DNA of 64,000 nucleotides from Paragordius varius. Lineage: Eukaryota > Nematomorpha. The stretch lies in assembly GCA_964247055.1 (NCBI GenBank), contig OZ176052.1:6758001-6822000 (forward strand), given 5' to 3'. The stretch's first letter is position 1. Every line of letters begins with the position of its first letter. The position numbers and the translations under genes were made by a program. The notes under the pieces were generated by a model, which ran no database searches, was not told where the DNA came from, and was given only the letters and a program-made list of their open reading frames with translations. Positions 38,822 to 51,900 of the stretch are shown here, piece after piece.

Positions 38822-41800
38822 TTAATTACTTTCTGGTGGAGGTAATTTTAACTTGAGTTTCTTCATGTTTTTCGCCAACCATCGATTGAGATCGATTGCC
38901 CGACCTTTTTCATATCTAATTTTGCTCAATTCATTTTCGTCTTTGTCAATGTAACTAATAGTTCCGATCGAGGAAATAGATCCAAATGTTTCTTTTGATA
39001 AATTTAATGTAATTTATGTGTTACATATTAAGTTAATGATAAAATATATATAAATCATAGTGAAATAGAAAGTAACTGTATCACGATAACATATGCATTA
39101 TTTTTGGTAAATTACGCAGGGCTTCTTAAACTTTTGTAGTTCCCGACCCCATTTATGATTGCGAGTTTCTTAACGACCCCAACAAATATAAATAAAAATA
39201 ACACTTAGAAATTTTGTTGATAATATTTATCAGGATTATTTCAATTTTAAGAGATTGACAAAAATAAATCTACATTTTTTATAAATTTCTATATTTTCTA
39301 ATTCATAGTAAATTTATACTAGATACTAGCTGACCCTGTCACGCTTCGGTGTGGCGTAGTCTCACCGATAATTATTCTTAATAATTTGCAATAAATAGAG
39401 TTAATGGACATAAAAAATAATAATAAACATATTTAATAAAAAGAATATCTTTAATTACACTAGACAACAAATTTTAACTTTTTTTAACTGCCATTCTTGT
39501 AAATTTAAAATTTATTTCATTAAAGTACATAATTAGTATATCTGAAAAGAAAAATGGTCCTGCATGCAAGAATTTTTTTATATTAGAGTTTATCGATAAT
39601 TTTTGGCCCCGATTTAACATTAAACTCGAAAGTTCGAGAATTAAAAGTTTTAGATATGAAGCCATGTATTTTATATCATTCGAAAGAGCGCAAAAAACTG
39701 CATCTTTTAAATGGTAGTAAGTCATTTAAATCAATCGGATATAAAAGTTATTTGGATTTAAATGGTCAAAATTTTCAATCCTTAAATAAGTCAAGAATTT
39801 TCACAGACAAACCAATTTGAAAATCATATAAATTATTTTAATATAATTATTAGGGTTATATTAGTATTTAATTGAAAAAATATGTTTGAAAAAGCTTTTG
39901 GTTTGCTTTTTTAATAAAAATTATTATTATCATAATTATTTTACCTAGTGGATACTAAAATGCATAGTTATAACTGTAAATTTATTACATAATGGCTATA
40001 AAAGATCAAAAAGACCTTAAACTTTGTTTTTATCTTTGAAATTTCGAAATTATCAGCCTAGTAAAAAAAATAAATTAATATTGATGAGATGGTAATTTTT
40101 AAAAAACAAAAAACTTAAAAATGGCTGTTTTGAGTGACATAAAAGCAATAAAAAATGTTTTAATCAAAAAAACTTTTTTGTGTTATCTTTTTTGGACATT
40201 CATCACCATCTACACAAAGTTTGAGCTATTTTCATCCATTAGTTTTAAAAATATAATAATTAAAAAAATGCTCTCGCTTCGCGCGTTTGTCGCTCTTTTT
40301 GTCCAATATTAACTGTCGATGTAATACATAATAGTATGCATTTTATAGAGTTTTTATAACTCTTTCGAATGATATATTACAAATGGGCATTACTTGTATA
40401 TTTTCAAAGAAAAACATTTTTTAGTAAAATTTTGATAAAGAGGGCGCATAATCAAAAAAATCAAATTATACAAAATTCTTCCAACGAGTTATAATTTTTA
40501 TTTCAGATTTACTGTTAAAATGATACTAAATATCAGAAAATGCAAAAAACTCGAGTGGCAGAAAAATTTGTTGTCCTGTGTTATTCTTTACGGGTTTTTG
40601 CATAGGCTGAAATATTGTTTACTCGCAATTGACCATATTTCTGTCCCTTATTAAAGTTAATATTCAACTATCATTGGATTTATTTTAAGATTTTCGTTTT
40701 ACGAAATCATAGTTAAAAGTTCTAATTTGAAATTATGTTCATACAGCTGGGATCAAGGGATATAAAAAGTAATTTGTGGTCACTTTTTAAAGGAAAGAAT
40801 GATATTAAACATATTCCCCAGAAATGTGTTTAACTGAACTCGTATGTCTTCTTAAGTTTTTTAATCATCTTCAAAACCACGCCATTTTTGTACGGCGTCT
40901 CAGTATTAAACCGGTAGACCCCTACCAATAGACCTATAAAAGCGCTGAGTTAAATTCTTTTCCTTTATAGGGCAAATATTTGGAATCAACTTTGATACCA
41001 TCGTTTCATGGAGTTTTCGAAAAAATACCACACTAAATAATCGATATGTTGGCCTATTTTTGGGGGCATAAAGGCCCCAAATTAACGGCTAAAACTCGAT
41101 TTTAATTTTTATCTAGTTACGGGCAGTATTTCTTTTAATAAACTCATAGATAAATTTTCTGTAAATTTGTTGTAGACAACGCATTTTCTATATAGTGGCG
41201 CAATTTTAGCGGCTATCTGTTTACCCAGCAGCCAATATTTAAACGCAATAATATTTTTGCCTTTTAACAGAGAATATCTCGAATCCTCAGTTAATCAACG
41301 TTCTCATACCCAGGCAAAATATTATTTAGTTTTTTTGAAAAAAATGGCAATTTACGGCGAAACGGGTAAAAAGAGAGCCTAAATTAAAAAAGTAAGCCGG
41401 CTATGTTCGGCGCAATCGAAAAAAGTCAAAATAATTATATTTGAAATCGACTGTTCCAACACGTTTTCAGGAAAATTGTCTCAAACACGTTTTTTTAGAC
41501 TTCTGTTTTCAAAAAACAGATCACAAAGCCAGCATTCTCCATTTTTATAAATATATAGATTATAATGATCGGAGTAGAAATGCTGGCATAAACAGTTTTT
41601 CCGAACCAGAAGATTATATTATCTACGATGATTGTAATTATTCTTAATAACAATAATTTAACAAGTTTAAAACATTTTTTCTTAAATTGTAATTTCACTC
41701 GCGATCCATAGTTTAAGAAGCCCTGAAGACGCATACAGTATAAACTAACTGTTATGGTTAAGTGAGTAATAATTCGATAACATTATTGAATTTCGGTAAA

Positions 41801-42063
41801 TATTTTTGAAAAAACACTAAAAAGCCCAAGACGATTTTGGTTTGAGCCATATCAAGTGCAAATGTTAGTAACCATCTATTATTCTAAATCGGTAATTCCC
41901 AATTTCCTCACATAGTTTTAAAACTATTTGGCTGACATAGTTGAATATAAACGCTTTTGTCCCTATTTTATTTAAAGATTGTTTATCTAGAACAAAATTT
42001 CGAGAAAATGCGGCTAATTTGGTTAATATTATTACGAAATCCGCATGATTTGCGTTTTAACAT
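38822..42063 (-). CDS. small unidentified protein, 112 aa
   Basis: Three exons join in phase: 42063-42036, 42013-41873 and 38991-38822. The ATG at 42063 is preceded in frame by a stop a few codons upstream. Intron 1 is 22 nt (GTAATA..TTAG), the same style as in SAS-6. Intron 2 is 2.9 kb and almost filled by nested elements. The product is basic at both ends (MLKRKSCGFPAF at the start, KKLKLKLPPPESN at the end) with a central helical-looking segment and an acidic stretch (YIDKDENELS). I see no signal peptide, membrane segment or known domain. Phase agreement across both introns and two long open exons support it, but expression is unproven. Confidence 0.5.
39326..41560. repeat. degenerate tandem-unit repeat, copy 2
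   Basis: This copy is colinear with the block at 23672-26040: the same start (TAGCTGACCCTGTCACGC), the same AATAATTTGCAATAAATAGAG segment, the same CACGCCATTTTTGTA segment and the same end (CCATTTTTATAAATATAT). It holds fewer internal units than copy 1 and is interrupted by the CACTA-like element at 39458-40580. It lies inside a hAT-type element. Confidence 0.65.
39458..40580. mobile_element. CACTA-like non-autonomous element, copy 2
   Basis: This is the inverted partner of 28268-29388, with ends CACTAGACAACAAATTTT and, inverted, CACAGGACAACAAATTTT. TTA flanks both sides (39455-39457 and 40581-40583). The uninterrupted homologous site at about 23800 reads AATTATTC, with a single TTA, so TTA is a true target duplication. 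The 83-codon and 63-codon frames inside it are not supported as genes: neither has a domain. Confidence 0.88.
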
Positions 42064-44067
42064 CAAATATATCACATTTTAACTATTTTTAAATAATTCT
42101 AAACACACCGCGTTAAACATTTATAATAACACCTTATCTACATGGTTTACAATAATTTTAACTATCACATATCACCTATTTTTCGGTTTTAATTACTTAC
42201 AACAACGGTAATCTGCTAATGATTTCACGTTTAAATTCACCCTAAATTATATTATGTTTTCAAGATTAAAAATTATCTATATTTTTATTTATTTTTAGAT
42301 GAAATTTCGTTTAAAATTAATATAACTGAAAAAACTATGCCATAAGAATATTCTTATTAATGATGAGTTATATAAGCCCAAAAACACATAATTTATTTTT
42401 AGAATGATGAATTGTTCGAGGGTGAATTTGAATTGTTCAAGGGTGTTAGAATTGTAAATGGTATATATCTATTTTTTTTATCTAAAAACCTCTCGTGTTT
42501 AAATTCCGAAAACGCCCTATTCTGGCTAATGACTCCTCTGTAATATCGTACACAAGTTTTGAAAATTTAATTAACAATATATTAAAAAACGCGTGCCAAA
42601 GGTGAATACACTGTTTGTCTGGATAAGCTTAGCCACATCAGTTCAACTTGACTCTCAAAAGAAATTGTCAAGTATTATGTTGAATTATATAAACGTAATA
42701 TAATAAATGCTTTCTCATCTATTCTTACGGTAAAATCAGAAAATAATTATTCAAACTTTATCGTAAGAATTAACATAAATTTATATTTTATAATATAGAT
42801 ATCAATGAATTTTTAATAAAATTATAAAAATTCATTGCAATAAGCTTCAATCATATTGATTAAATCCTTAATTTTAGAAGAAAAAAGAAATTTTTCAATT
42901 GGTACGAAATTATAACATAATAATCTCCATCAAACCTATTTTAATTACACATTATTATATATATAACACCCAATCTTTACGTTTTACCTTTCGATTCGGA
43001 CCCAAATAGTTTAACGATAAACAATTATTTTAATTTTCTGTATTTTGAAATAATAACCATTAAAATATTCAATCTAAAGAACGTGAAATATATTACTAAG
43101 ACTCGTGCGACTGAATGATCCATGCATCCGAATATTGTTTAAAATTCTTTTAACTGATTTATCATAGTATTAAAAATAAGTTCCATAGCGAAAATTGATA
43201 AAATTTATAAAATGGACACAGCTTTCCCTAGTCTTATCACACTATTTTTGTATCTTGTATATATAGCATTAGAGTACTCTAGTATATCTATTGTCCATTT
43301 AGTGTTCTTGCTTTACAGCTTTAGCAGTTTAATAATTTCTAAAAATCAATAAAATATGGAGTGTGTCTAACTTCTTTTTAGAAATTAGGTAATGTTATAT
43401 GTGTGCAAAAAACTATTAGGAAAAAATCCAAAAAAGGTGTTAAGCGCGAGTTGATTATCTTCATTAATGACAAGATATGTTTGATAATAAGGGTACCTGT
43501 TACACATTGAATAGGCCCTTTAATTTATAGCATAAAATTTATAATTTAAATTAAAGTATTTGTTAAAATCATTATATATATTCATACAAGTTTTGGCTGT
43601 ATAAAAACAGATTAACTATATTTAAATTTAAACATATTCTATGTCTGCAAAAATTGTGTTATACAAGTATTAAAATTCGATATTGTCCTAAACCTAACTA
43701 TGCTAAGAAAGATGAGTTTGTTAATTTAACATGACTATACTTTTTCATTCTGTCAAGGCGCTTACTATAAATTAATATTTTATTTCTGGCCAATTTTGAT
43801 GATCTCTTAATTATTTAATATTGTCATTGTCTGACAAATTTTTGGTCTTAAAAATGTTAAGTTTATTATAAAAAATTAATAATATAAAATTAAAAATATT
43901 TGATATTACATAACATGAAAATAATAGGACAAAGACCTAATTTTCACAGTAAGAGCATTCATTATATGCGTGCATGGTAGTAGCTTGAAGCATTTAGAGA
44001 CATATTTTACATAAAATAGTATACCATTCATTCTTAAACTTAATTTAAATTTTATTTCAAAAATACA
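42064..44067. other. intergenic region upstream of the cadherin gene
   Basis: This 2-kb gap lies between the divergent starts of the small gene (minus) and the cadherin gene (plus), so both promoters should be here. Near 42412-42466 is one end of the palindromic element also found at 56789-57099 (GAATTGTTCGAGGGTGAATT). A possible minus-strand exon near 42290-42190 with a GTAAGT donor could not be joined to anything. Nothing else is recognisable. Confidence 0.5.
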
Positions 44068-45948
44068 ATGTATAATATGGTTTTGATATTGTTTGGTTTT
44101 TGGAACCATGTTTTACTTTACCAATATATATTGTGCGTAATGCTGGTTGACATTCATTTTGGATTTGAGGACATTAATGATACAACAGCAATTCCAGCAA
44201 ACATTCTAATTGCAGATGAAGCTTTTGCATGTCAAACACATTACAATCCTTTTCACAAAACTTCCCACATTCAACTTGTGGATATAGGTATAATTTGGGA
44301 TTATAAAATATACCTACCTACCTTATTACAATAAAAATTAAAAAATATAAAAAGTAAAAGACATCAATACTTTATAAAAAGACAATTAAATTTTTACATC
44401 ATATGTTTTTCTATAAAACGGATTTTTTTAAATAAAGATTAGCATATTCAGCTTTATATTCCATATTTGTATGTGATCAATTATTTAAGTTGTTATGAAG
44501 ATATCTAAGATAAAGAAATGTACTTTCTTTATAAATTTGTCTTTATACTTTAAATACTTACGCTTTGTCTTTATACTTTACGTAATTTACAAATTTTAAT
44601 TAATAATTGCGCTAATTAATAGATTTTGTCTTAAAAGAACCTTGGGAATCATGGAAAGTTCCGCATTTTCGTCTGAACCCTAGCAATATTTACACATTTA
44701 ATTACAAACCATTGTTACGGTATAATACCACAAATTACAGCTTTTATATTGAAATAGAGGATGGTATTACACAAAGGACCATAATCAATAAACAGGTTTA
44801 AAGACTAATCAGATATAAATGCTCAAGTAAATTGGAACGTCTGTAGAATATTTAATGCGTTTTTTGCTTCTATTATTATTTTTCAAATTTGGAGAAGAGC
44901 TCCTATATATTAAAATATATATTTATGCCAGGGTCATATATAAAATGGTATCGATTACACATTTATTTTAGAAATATTATAAAGAATGGGCATTCGCTTA
45001 AAATCTAACTTTTTTATTTATTGTATTCATAATCATTTGTATGATATTTACAAAAAATACCACTTAAACTTAATATTTTGCTAATTTTATTTGGAGGATA
45101 TTGATATATAAAAAATATTAAATAATTTTATTTTTATTTAAGAGCATGGATAGATATGTATTAAATCAAAATGATTTAAGCATACATTTAAATCTTTTGC
45201 CAATGGGAATGACAAATGTTACAAATTTAACGACATGGATATATGGGCAAGGTCGAATCGATGGTAGAAAGAAAATATATAAAAGTTATCCTTTACAATT
45301 TTTATTCTTATTTTTTGGCTAAGGTGTGCTGCAGTAAAATAATTTTTAAAATGTTGAGAAACCCTGATTTAACAGTCATAAAAAATAAAATAAATTTGAG
45401 AAAAAATAATCCTATATTATATATTTATATATAGGTGAAGTTATTTTTTTATTGCGATACGGGTTTACAAATGAGCCACAAATGAGCCAATCTTTTCGTG
45501 CCACAAATAAATCTGTCCAAAACTCTCTAACCTTTGAAGATCTTTTAAATATCGAAAATATAAAATGGAATACGTCAACCATAAAGCTAACTAAATTAAA
45601 TATATCAATTTATGAAGAAGCCCTTTTAAATTCCACCCTCTTTATAGCAAGAGCTAAGCCAACCCATTTTGATCCAAATATTATAATCCAATATAGGCTG
45701 ATCAACCACACTGAAAATCTTTTCCATATTGACAAATATACTGGTATAAATCATTTTGTTTTAAAAATTTTTAAAAGAGCCGTTTAGTGGGGATTTTTAG
45801 TGAATTTTTTTCACACCAAAATTGCTTTTTCTCATTTTTAGGCCCAATAATAGCTGATAAAATAACTGGATTTAAAAATGGGACTTTTTCTAAGTCAGAC
45901 TGAATATGATAGGATATATTTTGCAAGTATACCACATGGTTAAATATA

Positions 45949-45980
<32 letters not shown>

Positions 45981-48900
45981 ACTAAGGTGGAAATTATTGT
46001 TTTTTAAAAATATATGTAATGAAATTAATATTTTTAAAATACTCCTCATTTTGTTTTGTAAAATTTTATTACTCAACTATCCAATTATTAATATTAAATT
46101 AATCTAAAATTGAAGGTGAAATCCGTATTATAAATCGAATCAATCTGGAATCAAATATTTTAAGTAGCATTCCACTTCACATCGAGGCAAAGGCGTATGG
46201 CGATATCGAACAAAATGTGTTACCGGCACATCTTCTTTTAATTCTGGAAATTATTGATATAAATGACAACCCTCCCACCCTTATTCCAAAAGTAATAAGC
46301 TTTATCCATGAAATAAATCCTTACCCATGTTTTTAAAACAACTATCAAATTTTGATTGTAGAATATTAAAAAAAATCATGTGAACCTATTTATTTAAACT
46401 ATATTATTATTATGGTTGGATTTTAATGGAAACTTTGACTAACGGTATAAACAAAAAAATAAATTATAAATATTTTCCATTTGCATGCTATAAATTTACA
46501 TTTTATCAAAATTTTAGAATTTTTCATGTGTTTTTTTTACATATTAGAAAAATATCACTAAAAAAATTAAAAATGTCGCAAGTTTTTAAATTTAAGATGC
46601 ATCCATAAGTGTCTACATAAATGATTAAAAGGATAAAGTTTTTATTGTATATTTTTTGTAAAATCAGGAGTACACGCTTAAAATCGACGAAAATCAGACG
46701 CTGCCTTATGAAATTCATACTTTTGGGACTAAAGATAATGATTTAACCCAACCATTTCTCCATCGCTTTGCTGTACAACAATTAATGGCATATGATCCAA
46801 AGGGGAATAAAATATATTCAAAAAATGAAAAGGAAGCTCTGGAAAATGGTCCCTTTGAATTTGTGTCTAATTCTAGATCAAGGTAAAAATGTATCTATAC
46901 CATTTGAAAATATGTAATTTATTTAGATAATTTTGATATATTTTTTCATTACGAATTTTATATGTTTTAACATTAGAAATGAAACGAATAACATTTTAGA
47001 GGTCAGAAGAGATGCGTTGTTAGACAGGGAAGTTATTAGCCAATATACAATATCCGCTGTGATTACGGATGAAACTATTTCTCAGGCATTTGCGTCAAGG
47101 GTATCAACCGTTGCGAATCCATATTACCAAATTTATATTTTAGTAAGCAATCTTGAATTTAATTAATCATTTTTTGAAAATTAGGGAATTATGTAGCCAT
47201 GTTTTCATAGCCGTCATTAAATATCTTTCTCATATAAAACGTGTACTCTTTACCAAAAGTATATGCATTCTCTTTTCAAGGTAATTTAGGTGATTTCCTT
47301 TTAGCTTAAATCATTTTATTTTTGGTTATTTTTACGATATTAGATTGATATCTGTGCAGTAACCTAATTCTTATTTATACAACTATTGAAGAGATATTTT
47401 TATTTGTGTATAATAATTACACATTTCTTGATCTTTTCCATACCGAGAACCGATCCATTATAATCTGATTTTTAAAGGGTAATATGGTATTTGATAACCC
47501 ATTTATTACTATTTGTTTTACCTAAACCGAAATAATGATAATATTGTCCGTATAAAAAACAAAATACATAGGCTAATCAATGCGTTTTAATTTCTAATCA
47601 TACATAATAACGAGGCATTTTAAACCTCAGAGTACTGCAAAATAAAAAGGTTGCGCTGATGCATGGTAAATTTAATTTATAGAGAATTAAATGAAAATGT
47701 TTGTCCATTTTACAAAAGATGATTATATTTACGGTGTACCTCTTGAAGAGTGAAATTAAAATATTTTATTAAGGTTTAATGGTTAGAGTTTTCACGCATA
47801 CTTAACCATATCTATGTTTTGTCTAGGTGAATCAATCACCGGCTATATTTTTATTTTCTCCCTGAATTCATTTCGCTGCACACTAATTTTTCACCCAATG
47901 GTTTTTCATTTTAAAAATTCCATACATATAAATGTACAAGAAATTTCCCTTTTTAAAACAGTAAACTTCTAATATTTAAAAACGACGCTAAACAGCCCAA
48001 ATAGTTTGTCAATAAAAATGATATAAAAATGTGTGTTAAAATCTTTTTTTATTTTATTTTTGTATTTATATATTTAACCTCTCATATATAAAATATTTTA
48101 ATCTTGTATAAAACGTATAAATACCAGGAATTATATTACAACACCATAATTTATTTAGATCCACATAAAAGTTGTTGATGTAAATGATAATCCACCCATA
48201 TGTCAATCTAGCAATAATCCCATAATAATTGATAGTAACACAGAAATTGGGTCTATGATCGGAATTGTCGAAGCTTATGATTACGATGATATGGAAACAA
48301 ATAACGGGAAAATTGTTTACAAATCATTGAATTACACAAAAGGTAATCATTTATTTCATTTTACAATATATATTTATTTAATCCAATATTATAAAAGTCT
48401 CTCTCTCCTTCAAATAAGTGCCGATATATTGTCCTAATTATGATTTTTGTAAATGGATATAAAAAATTATAATAAAATTTAAAGTTTAAACAATCTATAA
48501 ACGATAGATGGGCATTTAAATGTATTTAAACCCTTTTTATATGTTTATAAAACATTGTTAAATGTTTCTTAAGTTTTTTTATTGGTTTTAGTCGAAATTT
48601 TTAAACTTTAGTAGCCTCATTTGTTTTAATCCACAACTTCATTATACATATAGGATTGGTGCCTTCATAGACTATAATAAATAAATTTTCTCGTAATTTA
48701 ATAAAGCAACACCATTGTACGCATCAATAAAATATAGGTATTGTAAAATATTTTTTGCAATTCGAAATAGATATAAACATCCACCCCGATAGCGGAATAA
48801 TCGTATATAAGGGAATAAAAGATAAACACAACAATTTACAAACTGAAAATCGGATCGTAAAAAGATATTATCAAACTTGTAACATAGAACCCGGTTTAGA

Positions 48901-51900
48901 TGGCAAACCTTCTTGTTGTCAAAGCTATTATCAAATTAAATACGTTGACACAAACATTCACACCCCATCAAAAGATGTGATAACCAATCGCCAAAAAGTC
49001 ATTGTCATTTTGAAACCCAAAAATGTTTATGAAACGGTTAAAATATTAGAGGTATTATTTTTCAAATTGTTTAATAAACAGTTTATAATAAAACCATAAA
49101 CAGTTTTCAGTACCGTTAAACAAATTTTTTGAAAAAACTCTGTTGCAATTTTTTTTTGAAGTTAGTATAAAAAAATTTTACACAATGTTTTATTTTTAAT
49201 TTTAATCTTCAGTTTATTGAAATCACAAATAAATATTTTTTAGTATTTGTGGAAAAAAGTAACACACAATAAATATTTATAAGCTTATGATTTTGCGGTT
49301 AATCATATTCTATCAAAAATTTCGGATACGTGTGAATTAAAAAATAACCAAAATCACCATTTACCAGTGGTTTTTTGTATATTTTTTATTGAAACCGGAG
49401 TAAAAAAACGATTTCGGTGGCACTAGTATATTAAAATATTATCTCAACGCTTGTATTTTTTCTCTTTTTGATAGAACACTACATTAGGTTCAAAAGTGTA
49501 TGAGGTTGTAGCTACCATACAGGCAGGTTACAGAGAAAGCTGGAGAACATTCAATTCACCAACAGATAAATTTTCTTCGAAGGATGAATTTGACCGATCA
49601 AATTTTTTCCCTGAAGAATCCAAAAATTCAATGTTTAGATATGACTTTTATTACAAGTTGGATGAGTTATCAATAGCACCGGGTGATCACAAAGCATTTT
49701 TTATTCATCCTAAAACAGGATTCATATATACCAAAACTTCTTTCGATGCTGAATTCAAAGAAAAATACACAGTTACTTTTTTAAATAACGATTTAATTGA
49801 AATAAGTTGAGACAAGATTTTTAAAGATCATTTTATGATTGAATCTATAATGCCGCCTCTAACTATCAAAATATATTATAATAATTTATAATTTCAAATT
49901 AATGTTTATTGCATTAAATGGACAGATATTTTATTTTCCTACTTTTTTTACTTTATATTTACAGTTTATCGTTAAAGTTGTGAGCAATGACTTAGGGTTA
50001 GAAGAATCAAAATTACTTACAATCCAAATTCAGGACATCAATGATAACATTCCAATATTTCCAGGGGTATGATAGATGATTGTTTTTTTTAAAAATATAT
50101 ACTATTTTCTCGTAATTTAATATAAATTATTTTATAAATATAAACGCTAAAAAATTCATAATACCGCCTAATAAATAAATAGGCAAACATTTTCGGTCCG
50201 ATTAACGAATTTAGGGCTAAATTAAATTTATTTTTTATCATTATCAAACTTCACTATATTTTTATAGAGTGACAGAGAAATAGTGGTGAATGTGTTGGAC
50301 ACAAGTCCGCCTGGGTTCATTATAGGAACATTAAATGCAACAGATAGCGATATTTCTGCCATAAACTCAAAGATTTATTACCACCTTATATGTAATTATT
50401 TATGGACTTTTTAAGCAACATATCAACAAAATTTTGTCATAATAACAATTATTTAGCATAATTTTTCCAAAAATATTTAAATACCTCGAATTTGACAAAT
50501 TTTATCGTATTTTTTTATATATTTCCTTATGATAAATGACTTATGATTTGGTTATTTTATTTCAAGCTAAAATAAAAAATTGCTTTAAGGAAAGTTTTTT
50601 TAAAAAGGTGAATATTTAATTAAATATCCCAGCGTATTTTTAACATTATTAATAAAATCAAAATGCTAGATAGAGGTGCTTTCATGTTACCGAACACAAA
50701 AAATCAGTAGAGCACAAACCAGAATACATTAAGTGAAAACTTATTTAAGAAACCGGCCATTTAATAATTATTGTGGTTATCGAAAAGAGCTTATTATAAT
50801 CATATCCTAATCCTCTCTACACTATATGAACAAACTTTTATAAATAGGCAGTGGAAATAGAATAAAATTTAGGAGCCAAGCTTTTATACATTTTTAAAAA
50901 AGTATCCAACCAACTTTATTAAATTCCTATTAATTTTTACCCAATTCAAAAAAGCTATAAAATACCATTGAATTTACCCTTTATTCCATATTATAGCAAA
51001 AGCAAATACGTATACCCTTTTATATTTCTGTATATTACATATATTTTCCGCAATTTTTCTATTTTTGCTATTAAGATATTTCACATCCAAATGCCATAAA
51101 GATTGATGAGCTGAATGGAAATGTTTGGGTCAATGCGAATTTGGAAAATTTTTTTTCACCTTTCGACATGCATGAACAAAAGGTGGTAACCCTGATGGTC
51201 AAAGTAACAAACGATGGAAACAAACCTCAAATATCATCGAGAGATATTTCAAAATTATTAAAATCAAATAACTTAAACGATCCAACATTAATTAGAATGA
51301 CTTTATTTATCCTACCCGATCCAAACAAAGTTCAATCCGATCCACAATTATGGAATCATTTAGCCCTTAATACGACGATTGGTAATCTATATTTATAAAA
51401 GAATTGAAAAACTTCCTACAAATATTTCAATACAGTATGAGTAAATATAAATACTGAATATTGTCATAAGATATGCAGTAAAGAGTAAATTATTAATAAC
51501 TAATAGCACGGGAAAAGCGAAAAAAATAACTATAGGCCAATTATAGAACCCTTTGTTTAATATACTATCTGGCAATAATTAATAAGAATAGCAATGTATA
51601 CTTACTCATACTGTAATTTAGATTTGCAGTTAGACAATGAAGATATGGACAGGGATTTTAATATCAACCTTAAAAACCAAAGATATATTATGAAAGATGT
51701 AATTTACTGCCAGCTTTCAAATGTAAACGATTATGAGTTGAATATAAATAATAACGCGTCATTTATCATGGGCTACGAATGTAGTGCAAAAGAAGAAATA
51801 AATTCTAACCACCTTAATAGAAATAAAAAGATAGCGGAAACTATGTTGCAGAAGGAATGGGGGCTCATCGATGGAAAAATTGGTGAATTTTCTCATTCCA

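Larger units (their letters stand above)
39117..41725. mobile_element. hAT-type element hosting other insertions
   Basis: The ends are CAGGGCTTCTTAAACT and, inverted, CAGGGCTTCTTAAACTAT. The sequence just inside the left end (CCCGACCCC, then ACGACCCC) is typical of hAT-like MITEs. The 8-bp flanks no longer match, so the insertion is old or one flank is changed. Most of the interior is the repeat at 39326-41560, so the original element was only about 370 bp. It lies in intron 2 of the small gene at 38822-42063. Confidence 0.65.
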
